Source: JAJCYL01 sp040222875 | GTDB taxonomy: Bacteria > Bacteroidota > Bacteroidia > Cytophagales > Cyclobacteriaceae | Reading direction: 5' to 3' | Length of the DNA: 64,000 nucleotides | Assembly (NCBI GenBank): GCA_040222875.1 | Contig: JAVKCG010000009.1 | Location: forward strand, 310,001-374,000 | In this document: positions 46,734-56,132 of the stretch, one piece after another | Numbering within the stretch: the stretch's first letter is position 1 | Layout of the letters: each line of letters begins with the position of its first letter | Made by a program: the position numbers and the translations under genes | The notes under the pieces: generated by a model | Seen by the model: the letters and a program-made list of their open reading frames with translations, nothing else | Databases searched by the model: none | What the model was told of the DNA's origin: nothing

Positions 46734-47651
46734 ATGAAATTAGAAGTTAAGAGTTTTTTGCAAGTATTGATTATTGGTTTGCTTTTGATCACCTCCTGCC
46801 AAGAAAGCAATCAGCCATCCAGAGAACTCAATTTGAGCGAGGAGTTTTCTGACTATTGGTTTGCCGGAAAGGCTGAGCTCACGAGTTACAAACTGCAGCA
46901 GGCAAGATATGGTGAGGTACATGATGGCGAGGCAGTATTGATATTTGTTACAGAAGATTTTTCGAACAGCAAACATGTAAAACTAGATCGACCAAATGAG
47001 GCTGGTACTGATTTGGTAAAAGTAATGAAATTGAATTTTACCAAGAAGTTCAATACCGGCATTTATCCTTATTCAATGATGTCTTCAATTTTCACCCCAT
47101 TGAATGCTGTTCCGGGAGAAACCTTGAAGGTTACCACAAGTTCGCAGGAATGGTGCGGACATACTTTCAGCCAACTGAACAATGTGGGAGGGCAATTAAA
47201 TCTTCAAACCCGCTCTTATTTCGAATCAGAAGGGGACTATAATAAATCGATCGAGGTTGGTCTAATGGAGGATGAAATATGGAACATGATCCGCCTGGGA
47301 CCGGGTAAACTGCCTACTGGTGAGATCACAATCATGCCTTCAATGATGTATCTGAGATTAGGTCATAGAGAGGCAAAAATGGAACCTGCTACTGGGAGCT
47401 TAGTAGAGAAAGGGGATTCAGCCATCTATAACCTGAATTTCAAAGATTTTGAGCGAAAAGTTGAGTTTATATTTTCACCCTCTTTTCCATATCAAATTAT
47501 ATCCTGGTCAGAAGAGTATACAAGTGGTTATGGCGATAATGCTCAAACATTAAAAACCACAGCTACCCTTAACATAAGAATAATGACAGATTATTGGACA
47601 AAAAATAGTGTTGCAGACAGTGTTTGGCGTAAAAAATTAAATATCAATTAA
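46734..47651 (+). CDS. Hypothetical lipoprotein (often annotated as 'septum formation inhibitor Maf')
   Basis: A 305-residue lipoprotein with lipobox LLLITSC (Cys at 22) and a mostly beta C-terminal region. It has no Maf nucleotide-pyrophosphatase motifs, so the common database name is misleading. Segments DYWFAGKAELTSYKLQQARYGE and WCGHTFSQLNNV seem conserved in Bacteroidota homologs (recognised from memory). Its stop overlaps the start of the DUF983 gene by one base (47651), so they are cotranscribed. Function unknown. Confidence 0.65.
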   Translation: MKLEVKSFLQVLIIGLLLITSCQESNQPSRELNLSEEFSDYWFAGKAELTSYKLQQARYGEVHDGEAVLIFVTEDFSNSKHVKLDRPNEAGTDLVKVMKLNFTKKFNTGIYPYSMMSSIFTPLNAVPGETLKVTTSSQEWCGHTFSQLNNVGGQLNLQTRSYFESEGDYNKSIEVGLMEDEIWNMIRLGPGKLPTGEITIMPSMMYLRLGHREAKMEPATGSLVEKGDSAIYNLNFKDFERKVEFIFSPSFPYQIISWSEEYTSGYGDNAQTLKTTATLNIRIMTDYWTKNSVADSVWRKKLNIN

Positions 47652-48019
47652 TGAACGGATTTAAAGCTATCGTTGATGAAAGGTGCCCTCGTTGCAGGGA
47701 GAGTAAAATGTTCGTAACGCCGCCAGTGCATTGGAGGGATTTTACTAAAATGAAAGCCACCTGTGACACTTGTGGATTGAGGTTTCAAGTAGAGCCGGGC
47801 TTCTTTATTGGGGCAATGTATATCAGCTATGCCATCATTGTTGGAATCATCGTAGTAACGGCGATCACACTGTTCAACCTATTCAATAACCCCGATTTGT
47901 GGGTGTATATGGCTGTGGTAATTGGAACAACTACCATTTTGCTTCCCTTTATTTATAGATATTCACGGGTACTATTCCTCTATTGGTTTGGCGGGGTTCA
48001 GCGTATGGAGCATCAATGA
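47651..48019 (+). CDS. DUF983 family zinc-ribbon membrane protein
   Basis: A 122-residue protein: N-terminal zinc ribbon with RCPRCRESKMF and ATCDTCGLRF knuckles (two CxxC), then two membrane helices (~55-80 and ~85-110). This is the DUF983 layout. In other bacteria DUF983 genes lie near cytochrome oxidase genes, but here it is coupled to a lipoprotein gene. Role unknown. Confidence 0.8.
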   Translation: MNGFKAIVDERCPRCRESKMFVTPPVHWRDFTKMKATCDTCGLRFQVEPGFFIGAMYISYAIIVGIIVVTAITLFNLFNNPDLWVYMAVVIGTTTILLPFIYRYSRVLFLYWFGGVQRMEHQ

Positions 48020-48099
48020 TTTTGCGTTTGTTTAGATCCATCAAGCCCAGCTTTTCAATTATTGTATAACTTGGCGATTTATACATTATTCCCATTAAA

Positions 48100-48882
48100 A
48101 TGAGCGAGAACATCAAGTTTGAAATAGCCGATAAGGTGGCCAAGATAATCCTTAATAGGCCTGAGGTCTACAATAGTGTGAACAGGGAGACAGCTTTGGC
48201 AGTTCAGCAATCTTTAGATGAATGCGGTACGAATAAAGACATCAGGGCAGTTTACATAATCGGAGCTGGAAAAGCTTTTTGCGCAGGCCAGGATTTAGCT
48301 GAGGTAGTTGAGCAAAAGGATAACCTGCCAATTGAAAAAATAGTAGCGGAGCATTATAATCCAATAGTCAGGAAAATCAGGGAAATTGAAAAACCTGTGA
48401 TTGCCGCTGTTAATGGAGTGGCAGCAGGTGCTGGAGCTAATTTAGCCCTTGCATGTGATGTTGTGATTGCGGCTGAATCCGCAGCATTCATTCAGGCATT
48501 CAGCAAAATTGGGTTGATCCCCGATAGTGGAGGCACTTTCTTCTTACCCCGCTTAATCGGATTCCAGAAAGCATCAGCCTTGATGATGCTTGGTGATAAA
48601 ATTGCTGCGGTCGAAGCTGAAAAAATGGGAATGATCTACAAATGCCTGCCAGATGATCGTTTTTTAGATGAATCATGGGCAGTAGCGGTGAAACTGGCCA
48701 GTATGCCAACCAAAGGACTGGGGCTAACTAAAAAACTCTTAAACCAGAGCTATTCAAACGACCTGAATACTCAATTAACCCAGGAAGATGAAACACAGGC
48801 AATTGCGGGAAAAACGCATGATCACAACGAAGGTGTGGCTGCTTTTTTAGAGAAAAGGAAGCCTGAGTTTAAGGGCGAATAG
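48100..48882 (+). CDS. Enoyl-CoA hydratase/isomerase family protein (PaaG-like)
   Basis: A 260-residue crotonase-fold enzyme. The oxyanion hole is formed by AFCAGQDLAEV (~65-75) and NGVAAGAGANLALACD (~105-120); it then has the SKIGLIPDSGGTFFLPRLIG segment with Asp rather than the Glu of true hydratases, as in 1,2-epoxyphenylacetyl-CoA isomerase (PaaG). With the PaaI-like thioesterase upstream it may belong to a dispersed aromatic or fatty acyl-CoA pathway. Assignment as PaaG specifically is uncertain. Confidence 0.8.
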   Translation: MSENIKFEIADKVAKIILNRPEVYNSVNRETALAVQQSLDECGTNKDIRAVYIIGAGKAFCAGQDLAEVVEQKDNLPIEKIVAEHYNPIVRKIREIEKPVIAAVNGVAAGAGANLALACDVVIAAESAAFIQAFSKIGLIPDSGGTFFLPRLIGFQKASALMMLGDKIAAVEAEKMGMIYKCLPDDRFLDESWAVAVKLASMPTKGLGLTKKLLNQSYSNDLNTQLTQEDETQAIAGKTHDHNEGVAAFLEKRKPEFKGE

Positions 48883-48913
48883 CCTCCGATTCATCAAAAG
48901 TTAATGGGCAGTA

Positions 48914-50173
48914 TCAATCGCTACCTGATTGCTCTGCTTTAATTTTAGCAAGCATATCTTTTCCGTTTTGATTGCTACTGTGCAATTCAACTGATTTAGT
49001 ATAATTGATCACAGCCTTATCTAATTGACCATTTTTATAATATGCCTCTCCAAGGCTGTCCCAAAGCCACCATCTGTCTGGATATTCATTTAAGGTGAAG
49101 GCAAATACTTCTATGGCGGTCGCTGCCTCACCACTGTTTAAATATTTATAACCCAGATGGTTCAATGTCATAGGAGAAAAAAGTACCCAACCAGGGAATT
49201 CTTTTTGTATGCTTTTAAAGGCTCTTTCCGCGGCAGCCATTCCGTCACTTTGTATTATATCGACAAATTCATTTTGAGAAATAGGGGTGGAGAGACCCAG
49301 TTTTGATCTGACCTCTCTCAATGAATTATACTCAGTTATCGAGACCGAGTAGTTTTCAATTACATATTCCAATGCCTCCTTAGCTTCATTTACTCGACCA
49401 TGCTCCTCATAAAACTTTGCCAGGCTTAGAATTTCACCTTTAAATAGGTCGTTAATGCCAGCCGATGATAAGGCTGATGCGAAACCTTCTTTTTTCGCTG
49501 CGGATAAGGCATCATTTTCAATAATTAAACCTTCACCTCTTACCCATTTATCATACTCCATATTGAAGGTGACGCTCTCCGTGGTTTCAGGGCCTTTGAT
49601 CTTGTCAACCAAATGCAAGGCACCGTCGATTCCTGCTGAAATGCCGGCCGTTGTGATTACGTTACCGTTATCAACAAAACGGACATCATCCAATACTTCT
49701 ACTTTTGAGAAATTAGCACCTAAAGCGTTTATTAGTGTGTGAAATGTTGTGGCTTTCAGGCCATCAAGCGTTCCGTTTTCGGCAAGAAAAAATGCACCAG
49801 TGCAAACCGAAAACTGGATTTCTGACTTCGCAATCATTTCCTTTACAGCTTTTTGATACTGTTCTCCTTTCGATTTACGCTGCACTCCTCCACCTCCATA
49901 AAAAGTTACAATATCAGGATCTGGATAGTCATCTACTGAATAATCCGGGATCACCGTTAGGTTGTTCATGGCCACTAGTGGTTCTTTAGTCAAACCAACA
50001 GTGTAAACATCGAAACCCGCCTGAATGAAAACCTCCATTGGTCCTGCGAAATCCAATATTTCAACTCCTTCATGAAGAAAAATAAGGATTTTATTGGGCT
50101 CAGCTTTCTTCTGTGCACAAGCCAGGTTAGTGATAAAAATCAAGATGGGTAAGAATGCCTGATATTTTTTCAT
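48914..50173 (-). CDS. DJ-1/PfpI family protein with C-terminal TPR repeats
   Basis: 419 residues with a signal peptide (1-20). Residues ~27-210 form a DJ-1/PfpI domain (class I glutamine amidotransferase-like) with nucleophile C124 in FSVCTGAFFLAENG, similar to isonitrile hydratase (InhA)/AraC-sensor type. Residues ~240-419 hold TPR-like repeats (ATAIEVFAFTLNEYPDRWWLWDSLGEAYYKNGQLDKAV). A periplasmic DJ-1 domain fused to TPRs is unusual compared with cytosolic DJ-1. Substrate unknown. Confidence 0.8.
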   Translation of the reverse strand: MKKYQAFLPILIFITNLACAQKKAEPNKILIFLHEGVEILDFAGPMEVFIQAGFDVYTVGLTKEPLVAMNNLTVIPDYSVDDYPDPDIVTFYGGGGVQRKSKGEQYQKAVKEMIAKSEIQFSVCTGAFFLAENGTLDGLKATTFHTLINALGANFSKVEVLDDVRFVDNGNVITTAGISAGIDGALHLVDKIKGPETTESVTFNMEYDKWVRGEGLIIENDALSAAKKEGFASALSSAGINDLFKGEILSLAKFYEEHGRVNEAKEALEYVIENYSVSITEYNSLREVRSKLGLSTPISQNEFVDIIQSDGMAAAERAFKSIQKEFPGWVLFSPMTLNHLGYKYLNSGEAATAIEVFAFTLNEYPDRWWLWDSLGEAYYKNGQLDKAVINYTKSVELHSSNQNGKDMLAKIKAEQSGSD

Positions 50174-50267
50174 GGTGCTTTTTTTTACAATCCAAATGAA
50201 GGCATTTTAATTCAGCAAGAGGGTTAATTAAAAGTTAAATAGGTAAGAATGAGGTTAATCGGACTAA

Positions 50268-52730
50268 TTACTCATTTCTCAAAACCTCAACAGGGTTAAT
50301 AAAAGAGGCCTTCAGGGACTGGAGCGTTAGCGTTGTAATGGCAAGGGCTATGACAATGGCTGGACCAATTAGAACCGGAACAATATAATTCTCCAGTTGA
50401 TATGCAAAATCCGCCAGCCAATCTTTAGAAAGCCAGATAGCGATGGGAAAACTCAATGCAAGAGCTATTGCCATAAGAATCAAATATTCTTTTGAGAGTA
50501 TTTTAATTATATGAAAAGCTCTGGCTCCCAATGCTTTTCGAATGCCAATTTCTTTTAATCGATAACCGGTACTTGTTATTACCATACCAACCAAGCCAAT
50601 TATCCCTATTGTGATAGCCATTAAAGCAAAGGCCAAAAAAAGTTTTCCGAATTTTTCCTCAGATTGATATTGACGGTTAAAATGATCATCAGCGAAATAA
50701 TAGTCAAAAGGCCACTCTGGATATTGTTCTAACCAAAGCTCTTCTATTTGAGCCAAAGCATCCTGATAGTCTGCTGTGGCTAAGCGTATTGATATTTTGT
50801 CGTAGAATGCCTCCCTGATCGTAATTGCGATAGGTATAATTGATCTTCGCAAAGAAGCAAAGTGAAAATCTTCAACAACACCAATTACCCGACCCGGGGT
50901 AATTCCATCTGCTCCAAAGTCATACGTTTTACCTACAGTTTCCTCTAGGCTCCAGCCAAGTTCGGAGCACAGGGTTTCATTGATTATAACCCGCTCTATT
51001 GTATCCGTAGCAATAGACTGATTGAAATCTCTGCCTGCTTTGATATTCAAGCCGAAAGTTTTCAGGTAATCAAAGCCAACCCCCGTAGTTGGGAAGCTTT
51101 CGCCTTCCTCCATTCCTTCGAATGTTGCCACGATGCCCCCGAAATTATCCCCCGGACTTAGCTCATTAATAGTGATCGCCTCAACGCTGGGGAGGGTCTT
51201 AACCAAATTTTTAAATGCCTCGTATTCCGAATGAATGCTCTGATTGCCATTTGTTGGAATTACCAACACCTGTTCTGTAGTGATCCCAAGTTCGGCATTC
51301 TTCATAAACGCTACTTGTTGAAACATCAGAATCGTTAGGGCCAGCAAAATCATCGAAGCCACCGCCTGAATAAGCACTATGAGTTTTCTCAAACCAATTT
51401 TATTTCGGCCTGAATGATGATTGCGGAAAATTATGGACGGCCTAAACCCTGAAATCACCAGGGCAGGATAGAAGCCACCAATTACCCCGGTAATGAAAGC
51501 GGCGCTAAAAATGGTAATTAATAAGTACAAATTGTCAACAGACCATAAGGCCATCGCAGTGTCAAGCATTTGATTTACAAAAGGGAGGGATAATTGAATA
51601 GTGGTGAGGCTTATGGCTAGAGATAATAGTGTTAGTAGAACTGATTCGAATAAAAACTGCATCACCAATTGTTTTCGCTCAGCCCCAAGGGTTTTCCTTA
51701 ATCCAACTTCTTTAGCCCTCTTGATAGACTGAGCCAATGACAAGTTCATGTAATTAAAAGCCCCTAAAGCCAGGATAACGATTGAAACACTTTGGAGTAT
51801 TGACAATATCGATTCATCCCCTTGAGGTCCGATTTCGCCCCCTAACGGATCAAGATGTATTTCACTCATCGGCTGAAGAAACAATCCCATGGAAGTACCA
51901 TAAAGCTCATAATACTCTGGATTTGAAAGATGTTTTGGCGAATCCCGAATCTGTTCACTTAAAGCATGGGCATCCATACCAGGTTCAAGCCTAAAATAAG
52001 TGTAGAAATAATGGGCATACCAGGACGTCATCTGATAAGTGCGTAGGGGTTCATTATGATGAGTTGGTATACTGGCAATTGAAGCCAGATAATCGAATTG
52101 AAAATGTGAATTTATCGGCCATGATTTGACAATTCCCGTCACTTGATAGCTCAGCTGGTTGTCGATTGAAAGCACTTGTCCAACAACATTGTTAAGTCCG
52201 CCAAAAAACTTCATTGCAGCCTGCTCTGTAATGACAATTGAATTGGGCTGGGTAAGTGCCTTTTCATCCCCGGCAATTAAATCAAGTGTAAATACATCAA
52301 AAACAGCCGAATCAGTAAAATAGAACTCATCTTCATAAAATGCTTTGTCCTGATAAGAGACCAATGAAGGAAATTTGCGGAATCTAGCAAAAGCCTTGAA
52401 ACCAGGGTAAGTCTTTTGGAGTGGAGGTGCCATCGCGGCACCTGTTATTGCATAGCTATATTGACCGTCAATCCTACCGAGGGCGAGTCTATAGATTCGA
52501 TCAACATCATGATGATGTAGATCAAATTGCTTTTCATTATGAACATAAAGCGAAATGAGAATGAAACCGATGAGCCCTAAACTCAGGCCGAATATGTTGA
52601 TCGAAGAAACGGTCTTGTTCCGTAATAGGGTCCTGATTGTGAGGAGAAAATAGTTTCGTAACACAGGCTTTAATTTATTAAGAAGTGAGCCAATTATTAA
52701 GCCACAATCAACTGCTTTATAATCAGTCAC
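50268..52730 (-). CDS. MacB-like/FtsX-type ABC permease, duplicated
   Basis: 820 residues with two MacB_PCD-plus-FtsX units: N-terminal helix (INIFGLSLGLIGFILISLYV), periplasmic domain, three helices (~310-440), then a second helix, periplasmic domain and the FtsX helices with MVITSTGYRLKEIGIRKALGARAFHIIK. This Bacteroidota type usually works with a separate ATPase, and no ATP-binding partner gene lies beside it. A GTG at 52664 (VLRNYFLL) would match the usual family start better than ATG 52730. The 10-bp inverted repeat in the upstream gap may control it or the divergent GH3 gene. Confidence 0.85.
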   Translation of the reverse strand: MTDYKAVDCGLIIGSLLNKLKPVLRNYFLLTIRTLLRNKTVSSINIFGLSLGLIGFILISLYVHNEKQFDLHHHDVDRIYRLALGRIDGQYSYAITGAAMAPPLQKTYPGFKAFARFRKFPSLVSYQDKAFYEDEFYFTDSAVFDVFTLDLIAGDEKALTQPNSIVITEQAAMKFFGGLNNVVGQVLSIDNQLSYQVTGIVKSWPINSHFQFDYLASIASIPTHHNEPLRTYQMTSWYAHYFYTYFRLEPGMDAHALSEQIRDSPKHLSNPEYYELYGTSMGLFLQPMSEIHLDPLGGEIGPQGDESILSILQSVSIVILALGAFNYMNLSLAQSIKRAKEVGLRKTLGAERKQLVMQFLFESVLLTLLSLAISLTTIQLSLPFVNQMLDTAMALWSVDNLYLLITIFSAAFITGVIGGFYPALVISGFRPSIIFRNHHSGRNKIGLRKLIVLIQAVASMILLALTILMFQQVAFMKNAELGITTEQVLVIPTNGNQSIHSEYEAFKNLVKTLPSVEAITINELSPGDNFGGIVATFEGMEEGESFPTTGVGFDYLKTFGLNIKAGRDFNQSIATDTIERVIINETLCSELGWSLEETVGKTYDFGADGITPGRVIGVVEDFHFASLRRSIIPIAITIREAFYDKISIRLATADYQDALAQIEELWLEQYPEWPFDYYFADDHFNRQYQSEEKFGKLFLAFALMAITIGIIGLVGMVITSTGYRLKEIGIRKALGARAFHIIKILSKEYLILMAIALALSFPIAIWLSKDWLADFAYQLENYIVPVLIGPAIVIALAITTLTLQSLKASFINPVEVLRNE

Positions 52731-52752
52731 TTATAAACTGGGGCTCAAATGG

Positions 52753-52794
52753 AATGTACCATTCTGGTTCAAGTTTGTGTTAACATGGTACATT
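52753..52794. promoter_or_regulatory. 10-bp inverted repeat between the ABC permease and GH3 genes
   Basis: AATGTACCAT (52753-52762) and ATGGTACATT (52785-52794) are exact inverted copies, 32 bp centre to centre (about three helical turns). The left arm plus one base is also a dyad on its own (AATG-TAC-CATT). This suggests two operator sites for one regulator acting on both divergent genes. The regulator is not in the vicinity. Confidence 0.5.
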
Positions 52795-52838
52795 TCCACT
52801 GAATCTCAGTTTATTATGGATTGAGGTAATAATTTTAG

Positions 52839-55814
52839 GTGTCACAAACGAATCCTATTAAATTGAAGAATTACCTAGTCGCATTTTCTTTCCTGATTTC
52901 TGTTGAATGCGTGGCGCAGCCATTTTTGTATCCGCCCAAAATTGACCCGTATTTCATCAATCAAGGACAGGATTGGGTCGACTCTTTAATGTCTGAAATG
53001 ACATTGAAAGAGAAGATCGGTCAACTGCTGATGGTCGCAGCTTTTTCTAACAAAAATCAACAGCATGAAAAAGATCTTGAATTGCTGATTGAAAAATATG
53101 GCATTGGGGGCTTGATCTTTTTTCAAGGCGGCCCTATTCGTCAGGCCCATATCACCAACAGATTGCAAGCAAAATCTAAAGTGCCATTATTAATTGCGAT
53201 GGATGCTGAATGGGGTGTGGGTATGAGGCTGGATTCAACCATCAGCTTTCCTTATCAAATGGGTTTGGGCGCTATACAAGAGAACAAGTTGATCTATCAA
53301 ATGGGTGTTGAGATTGGCCGTCAGCTGGCTGCTTTAGGTGTTCAGATAAATTTTGCCCCAGTGGTTGACATTAACAATAATCCGGATAACCCTGTGATTG
53401 GTTTCAGATCATTTGGTGAAGATATTCGAAATGTAAGCGAAAAGGGATATCAATACATGAAAGGGATGCAGGATGCGGGTTTGATAGTAACAGCAAAGCA
53501 CTTTCCAGGTCATGGAGACACAGGTACAGATTCCCATCATGACTTACCTATTCTCAACTTTGAGAGATACAGATTGGATTCAGTAGAATTAGTGCCCTTC
53601 AAGTTAATGATCAATAAGGGCCTCTCTGGTGTGATGGTTGCCCATATGAGCATTCCTCAATTGGATAACACTCCAAACTTACCAACTACTTTGAGCCAAC
53701 CCACCATTCAAGGTTTGCTCAAAGAAGAGCTGGGTTTCAATGGAATAGTGTTTACTGATGCGCTCAATATGAGTGGTGTCACCAAGCATTTCGAAAATGG
53801 AGAAATTGCTGTTAAGGCTTTGCTGGCCGGCAACGATGTATTGCTTTATCCTGAGGATGTTTTGAAAGCGATAAATGCTGTTTATGAGGCCGTTGATGCT
53901 AACCAAATTGATGAATTATTAATTGATGAAAAGTGCCGTAAAGTGCTGTCGGCCAAGTACTTTACAGGTTTGAGCAAGTACCGACCAATTGATGTCGATC
54001 AACTTTCTAAAAACCTGAACAATGCATCTGGCCAACTATTGCTGCGAAAACTTATAGAAGGATCCTTGACCATTCTTGAGAATAAAGGAGACTTAATCCC
54101 ATTAAAGAAATTAGACAGTTTAAAGATTGCATCGATATCTGTGGGTAAAACGGAAAGGACTGACTTCCAAAGGATGCTCTCAAAATACACCCTTATTGAT
54201 CATTTTAATTTAGAGGCAAAAGCCAGTCAAGCCGATATCAGTAAAATAAAAGCTGAATTATCGAATTATAACCTTGTAATAATTGGTTTACATGACACCA
54301 GAAAAAGGCCATATAATTCAAAGATTTATTCAAATGATGTCTATGGTTTCTTGAATGAAATTGCCGGTTCGGGAAAAGGCCTAATTACTTCATTCAGAAA
54401 TCCATACTCGTTGGATAGGATTGCTTCCATAAATACTGTTCAGGGCCTTATCACAACCTATGAAGACACCCAACTACATGAAGAATTAGCAGCACAGCTA
54501 ATATTTGGAGCAATTGGTGCAACAGGCAGGCTACCGGTAAAAATTGGGGATAAATACAATGTTGTCGATGGCCTGGACTCAGAAGGAGGTATAAGGCTGA
54601 AGTATACCATTCCGCTTGAAACTGGCATGAATGGAGAAAGGCTTGAGGAACGTATTGACCTAATTATTCAAAAGGGGTTAAACGCTGAAGCCTATCCGGG
54701 TGCCCAGGTTTTTATTGCTAAAGACCAAAAGGTGATATTTCATAAAACCTATGGTCATCACACATATGACCGCAAACAAAAAGTGAGTGAGGACAATATT
54801 TATGATTTGGCCTCAGTAACCAAGGTTAGCGCCCCATTAGCGGCCCTGATGCGTTTTCATGATGAAGGCAAATTCAATCTCGACGTACCATTCGGTGAAT
54901 ATTGGGATTTCGGCTGGTTTAATAAAAAGAATAAGCTCCTCACAAGGGAGGTACTTGCACACCAGTCTGGCCTCGAAGCATGGATTCCTTATCACACAAC
55001 CACAAAAAAAAAGAGTGGACGGTTTAGGCCCAGAACTTTAAGCTTTACCCAAACAAAGGATTACTCAATAAGGCTGACTGACAGCCTTTTTTTACATAAA
55101 GACTATAAGCCGCAGATTTATAAAATGATCAGGAAATCTGATGTTAAGCCTGATCAGGGCTACGTTTATTCTGGCCTACCATTCTATCTTTTTCCTGAAA
55201 TCATTGAAACGAAATCTCGAATCAGTTATGAGAACTATCTTAAAACTACATTCTATAACCCACTCGGAGCCAACACTTTAACTTTTAATCCTACCCGCTT
55301 TTATTCAACAGATAGAATTATCCCAACAGAAAACGATACCTATTTCAGAAATGTGCAACTACATGGAATAGTGCATGACGAAGGTGCAGCCATGATGAGT
55401 GGTTATTCTGGTAACGCAGGCCTTTTCGGGACAGCAAATGACCTTGCGAAACTTTGGCAGATGTACCTGAATATGGGATCATACGGCGGTGCGGAGTTTA
55501 TCACAAAACAAACGCTTACCGAATTCTCATCATGTCAGTATTGTGAAGAAGGAAATAGGAGGGGATTGGGCTTTGATAAACCGTTGATCGAATATTCTAA
55601 AACAGCAAGCAGTGTTGCTGAACAGGCTTCACATGCCAGTTTTGGTCATTCAGGGTATACCGGCACCTTCGTTTGGGCTGACCCAGAATACGATCTGCTT
55701 TATATATTCTTATCTAATAGAGTCTACCCAACCAGGGACAACCGAAAGATCTATGACATGAACATTCGACCGGATATTCATACCGTGATATATGAAGAAA
55801 TGGGTGTTAATTGA
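52839..55814 (+). CDS. GH3 beta-N-acetylhexosaminidase-type hydrolase fused to a serine hydrolase
   Basis: 991 residues starting at GTG, with a signal peptide ending VECVAQ. The N-terminal half is a GH3 domain with K220-H221-FPGHG..TDSHHDLP (NagZ-type His/Asp acid-base dyad) and nucleophile D307 in VFTDALNM. The C-terminal half is a class C beta-lactamase-type hydrolase with S659-V-T-K662, a YSGL segment in place of YxN, and GHSGYTGT. The fusion occurs in Bacteroidota and suggests combined glycosidase and peptidase/amidase attack on peptidoglycan fragments in the periplasm. The linkage is read directly; the substrate is inferred. Confidence 0.88.
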   Translation: MSQTNPIKLKNYLVAFSFLISVECVAQPFLYPPKIDPYFINQGQDWVDSLMSEMTLKEKIGQLLMVAAFSNKNQQHEKDLELLIEKYGIGGLIFFQGGPIRQAHITNRLQAKSKVPLLIAMDAEWGVGMRLDSTISFPYQMGLGAIQENKLIYQMGVEIGRQLAALGVQINFAPVVDINNNPDNPVIGFRSFGEDIRNVSEKGYQYMKGMQDAGLIVTAKHFPGHGDTGTDSHHDLPILNFERYRLDSVELVPFKLMINKGLSGVMVAHMSIPQLDNTPNLPTTLSQPTIQGLLKEELGFNGIVFTDALNMSGVTKHFENGEIAVKALLAGNDVLLYPEDVLKAINAVYEAVDANQIDELLIDEKCRKVLSAKYFTGLSKYRPIDVDQLSKNLNNASGQLLLRKLIEGSLTILENKGDLIPLKKLDSLKIASISVGKTERTDFQRMLSKYTLIDHFNLEAKASQADISKIKAELSNYNLVIIGLHDTRKRPYNSKIYSNDVYGFLNEIAGSGKGLITSFRNPYSLDRIASINTVQGLITTYEDTQLHEELAAQLIFGAIGATGRLPVKIGDKYNVVDGLDSEGGIRLKYTIPLETGMNGERLEERIDLIIQKGLNAEAYPGAQVFIAKDQKVIFHKTYGHHTYDRKQKVSEDNIYDLASVTKVSAPLAALMRFHDEGKFNLDVPFGEYWDFGWFNKKNKLLTREVLAHQSGLEAWIPYHTTTKKKSGRFRPRTLSFTQTKDYSIRLTDSLFLHKDYKPQIYKMIRKSDVKPDQGYVYSGLPFYLFPEIIETKSRISYENYLKTTFYNPLGANTLTFNPTRFYSTDRIIPTENDTYFRNVQLHGIVHDEGAAMMSGYSGNAGLFGTANDLAKLWQMYLNMGSYGGAEFITKQTLTEFSSCQYCEEGNRRGLGFDKPLIEYSKTASSVAEQASHASFGHSGYTGTFVWADPEYDLLYIFLSNRVYPTRDNRKIYDMNIRPDIHTVIYEEMGVN

Positions 55815-55873
55815 GATAGTTCCAAGTGATAGCAAAAGATTTAAGTGACTAAAGATTCGTGGTTTTTATCAAA

Positions 55874-55892
55874 ATACGATTAAGTATCGTAT
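55874..55892. promoter_or_regulatory. vapBC operator site 1
   Basis: ATACGAT-TAAGT-ATCGTAT, a perfect 7-bp inverted repeat with a 5-bp spacer, upstream of and overlapping by three bases the -7 element. Probably bound by the ribbon-helix-helix antitoxin dimer. Confidence 0.7.
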
Positions 55893-55897
55893 ATTTG
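55890..55897 (+). promoter_or_regulatory. vapBC promoter -7 element
   Basis: TATATTTG matches the Bacteroidota -7 consensus TAnnTTTG; a T-rich stretch at 55863-55867 could serve as a weak -33. It sits exactly between the two operator dyads. Confidence 0.6.
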
Positions 55898-55914
55898 TCG
55901 TATAAATGATACGA
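55898..55914. promoter_or_regulatory. vapBC operator site 2
   Basis: TCGTAT-AAATG-ATACGA, a perfect 6-bp inverted repeat with a 5-bp spacer using the same half-site as site 1 in reverse order. It ends 2 bp before the antitoxin ATG and covers the predicted transcription start. Confidence 0.7.
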
Positions 55915-55916
55915 TT

Positions 55917-56132
55917 ATGAAAGTAACAGCATTGATTGATGATGAATTGATAGAAAAGGTCAAGAAGATTAGTGGAGGTAAAAATATTACAGAGAGTATC
56001 ACCATTGCATTAAAGTACTATTTACAACACAAGAACCTCGATGAGCTCATGGATAATGTAGAGAAAGAGCCTTTACAGTTCCGTGAAGATTTTACTGCCT
56101 ATGGGATCAGAAAAATAAACAGGGATTTATGA
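55917..56132 (+). CDS. vapB: VapB-type ribbon-helix-helix antitoxin
   Basis: A 71-residue protein: MKVTALIDDELIEKVKKISGGKNITESITIALKYYL is a ribbon-helix-helix DNA-binding domain (VapB/DUF2191-like), and the C-terminal ~30 residues (EKEPLQFREDFTAYGIRKINRDL) resemble the toxin-neutralising tail. It overlaps vapC by 4 bp (ATGA), the usual translational coupling. Two dyads with a shared half-site flank the promoter, consistent with autorepression by the VapBC complex. Confidence 0.87.
   Translation: MKVTALIDDELIEKVKKISGGKNITESITIALKYYLQHKNLDELMDNVEKEPLQFREDFTAYGIRKINRDL

Noticed and set aside
46712..46810. Longer start for the class A-like serine hydrolase
   Set aside because: It would overlap the divergent lipoprotein gene and place 33 residues before the signal peptide.
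46734..47651. Calling the lipoprotein a Maf septum inhibitor
   Set aside because: None of the Maf nucleotide-binding motifs is present and the protein is exported.
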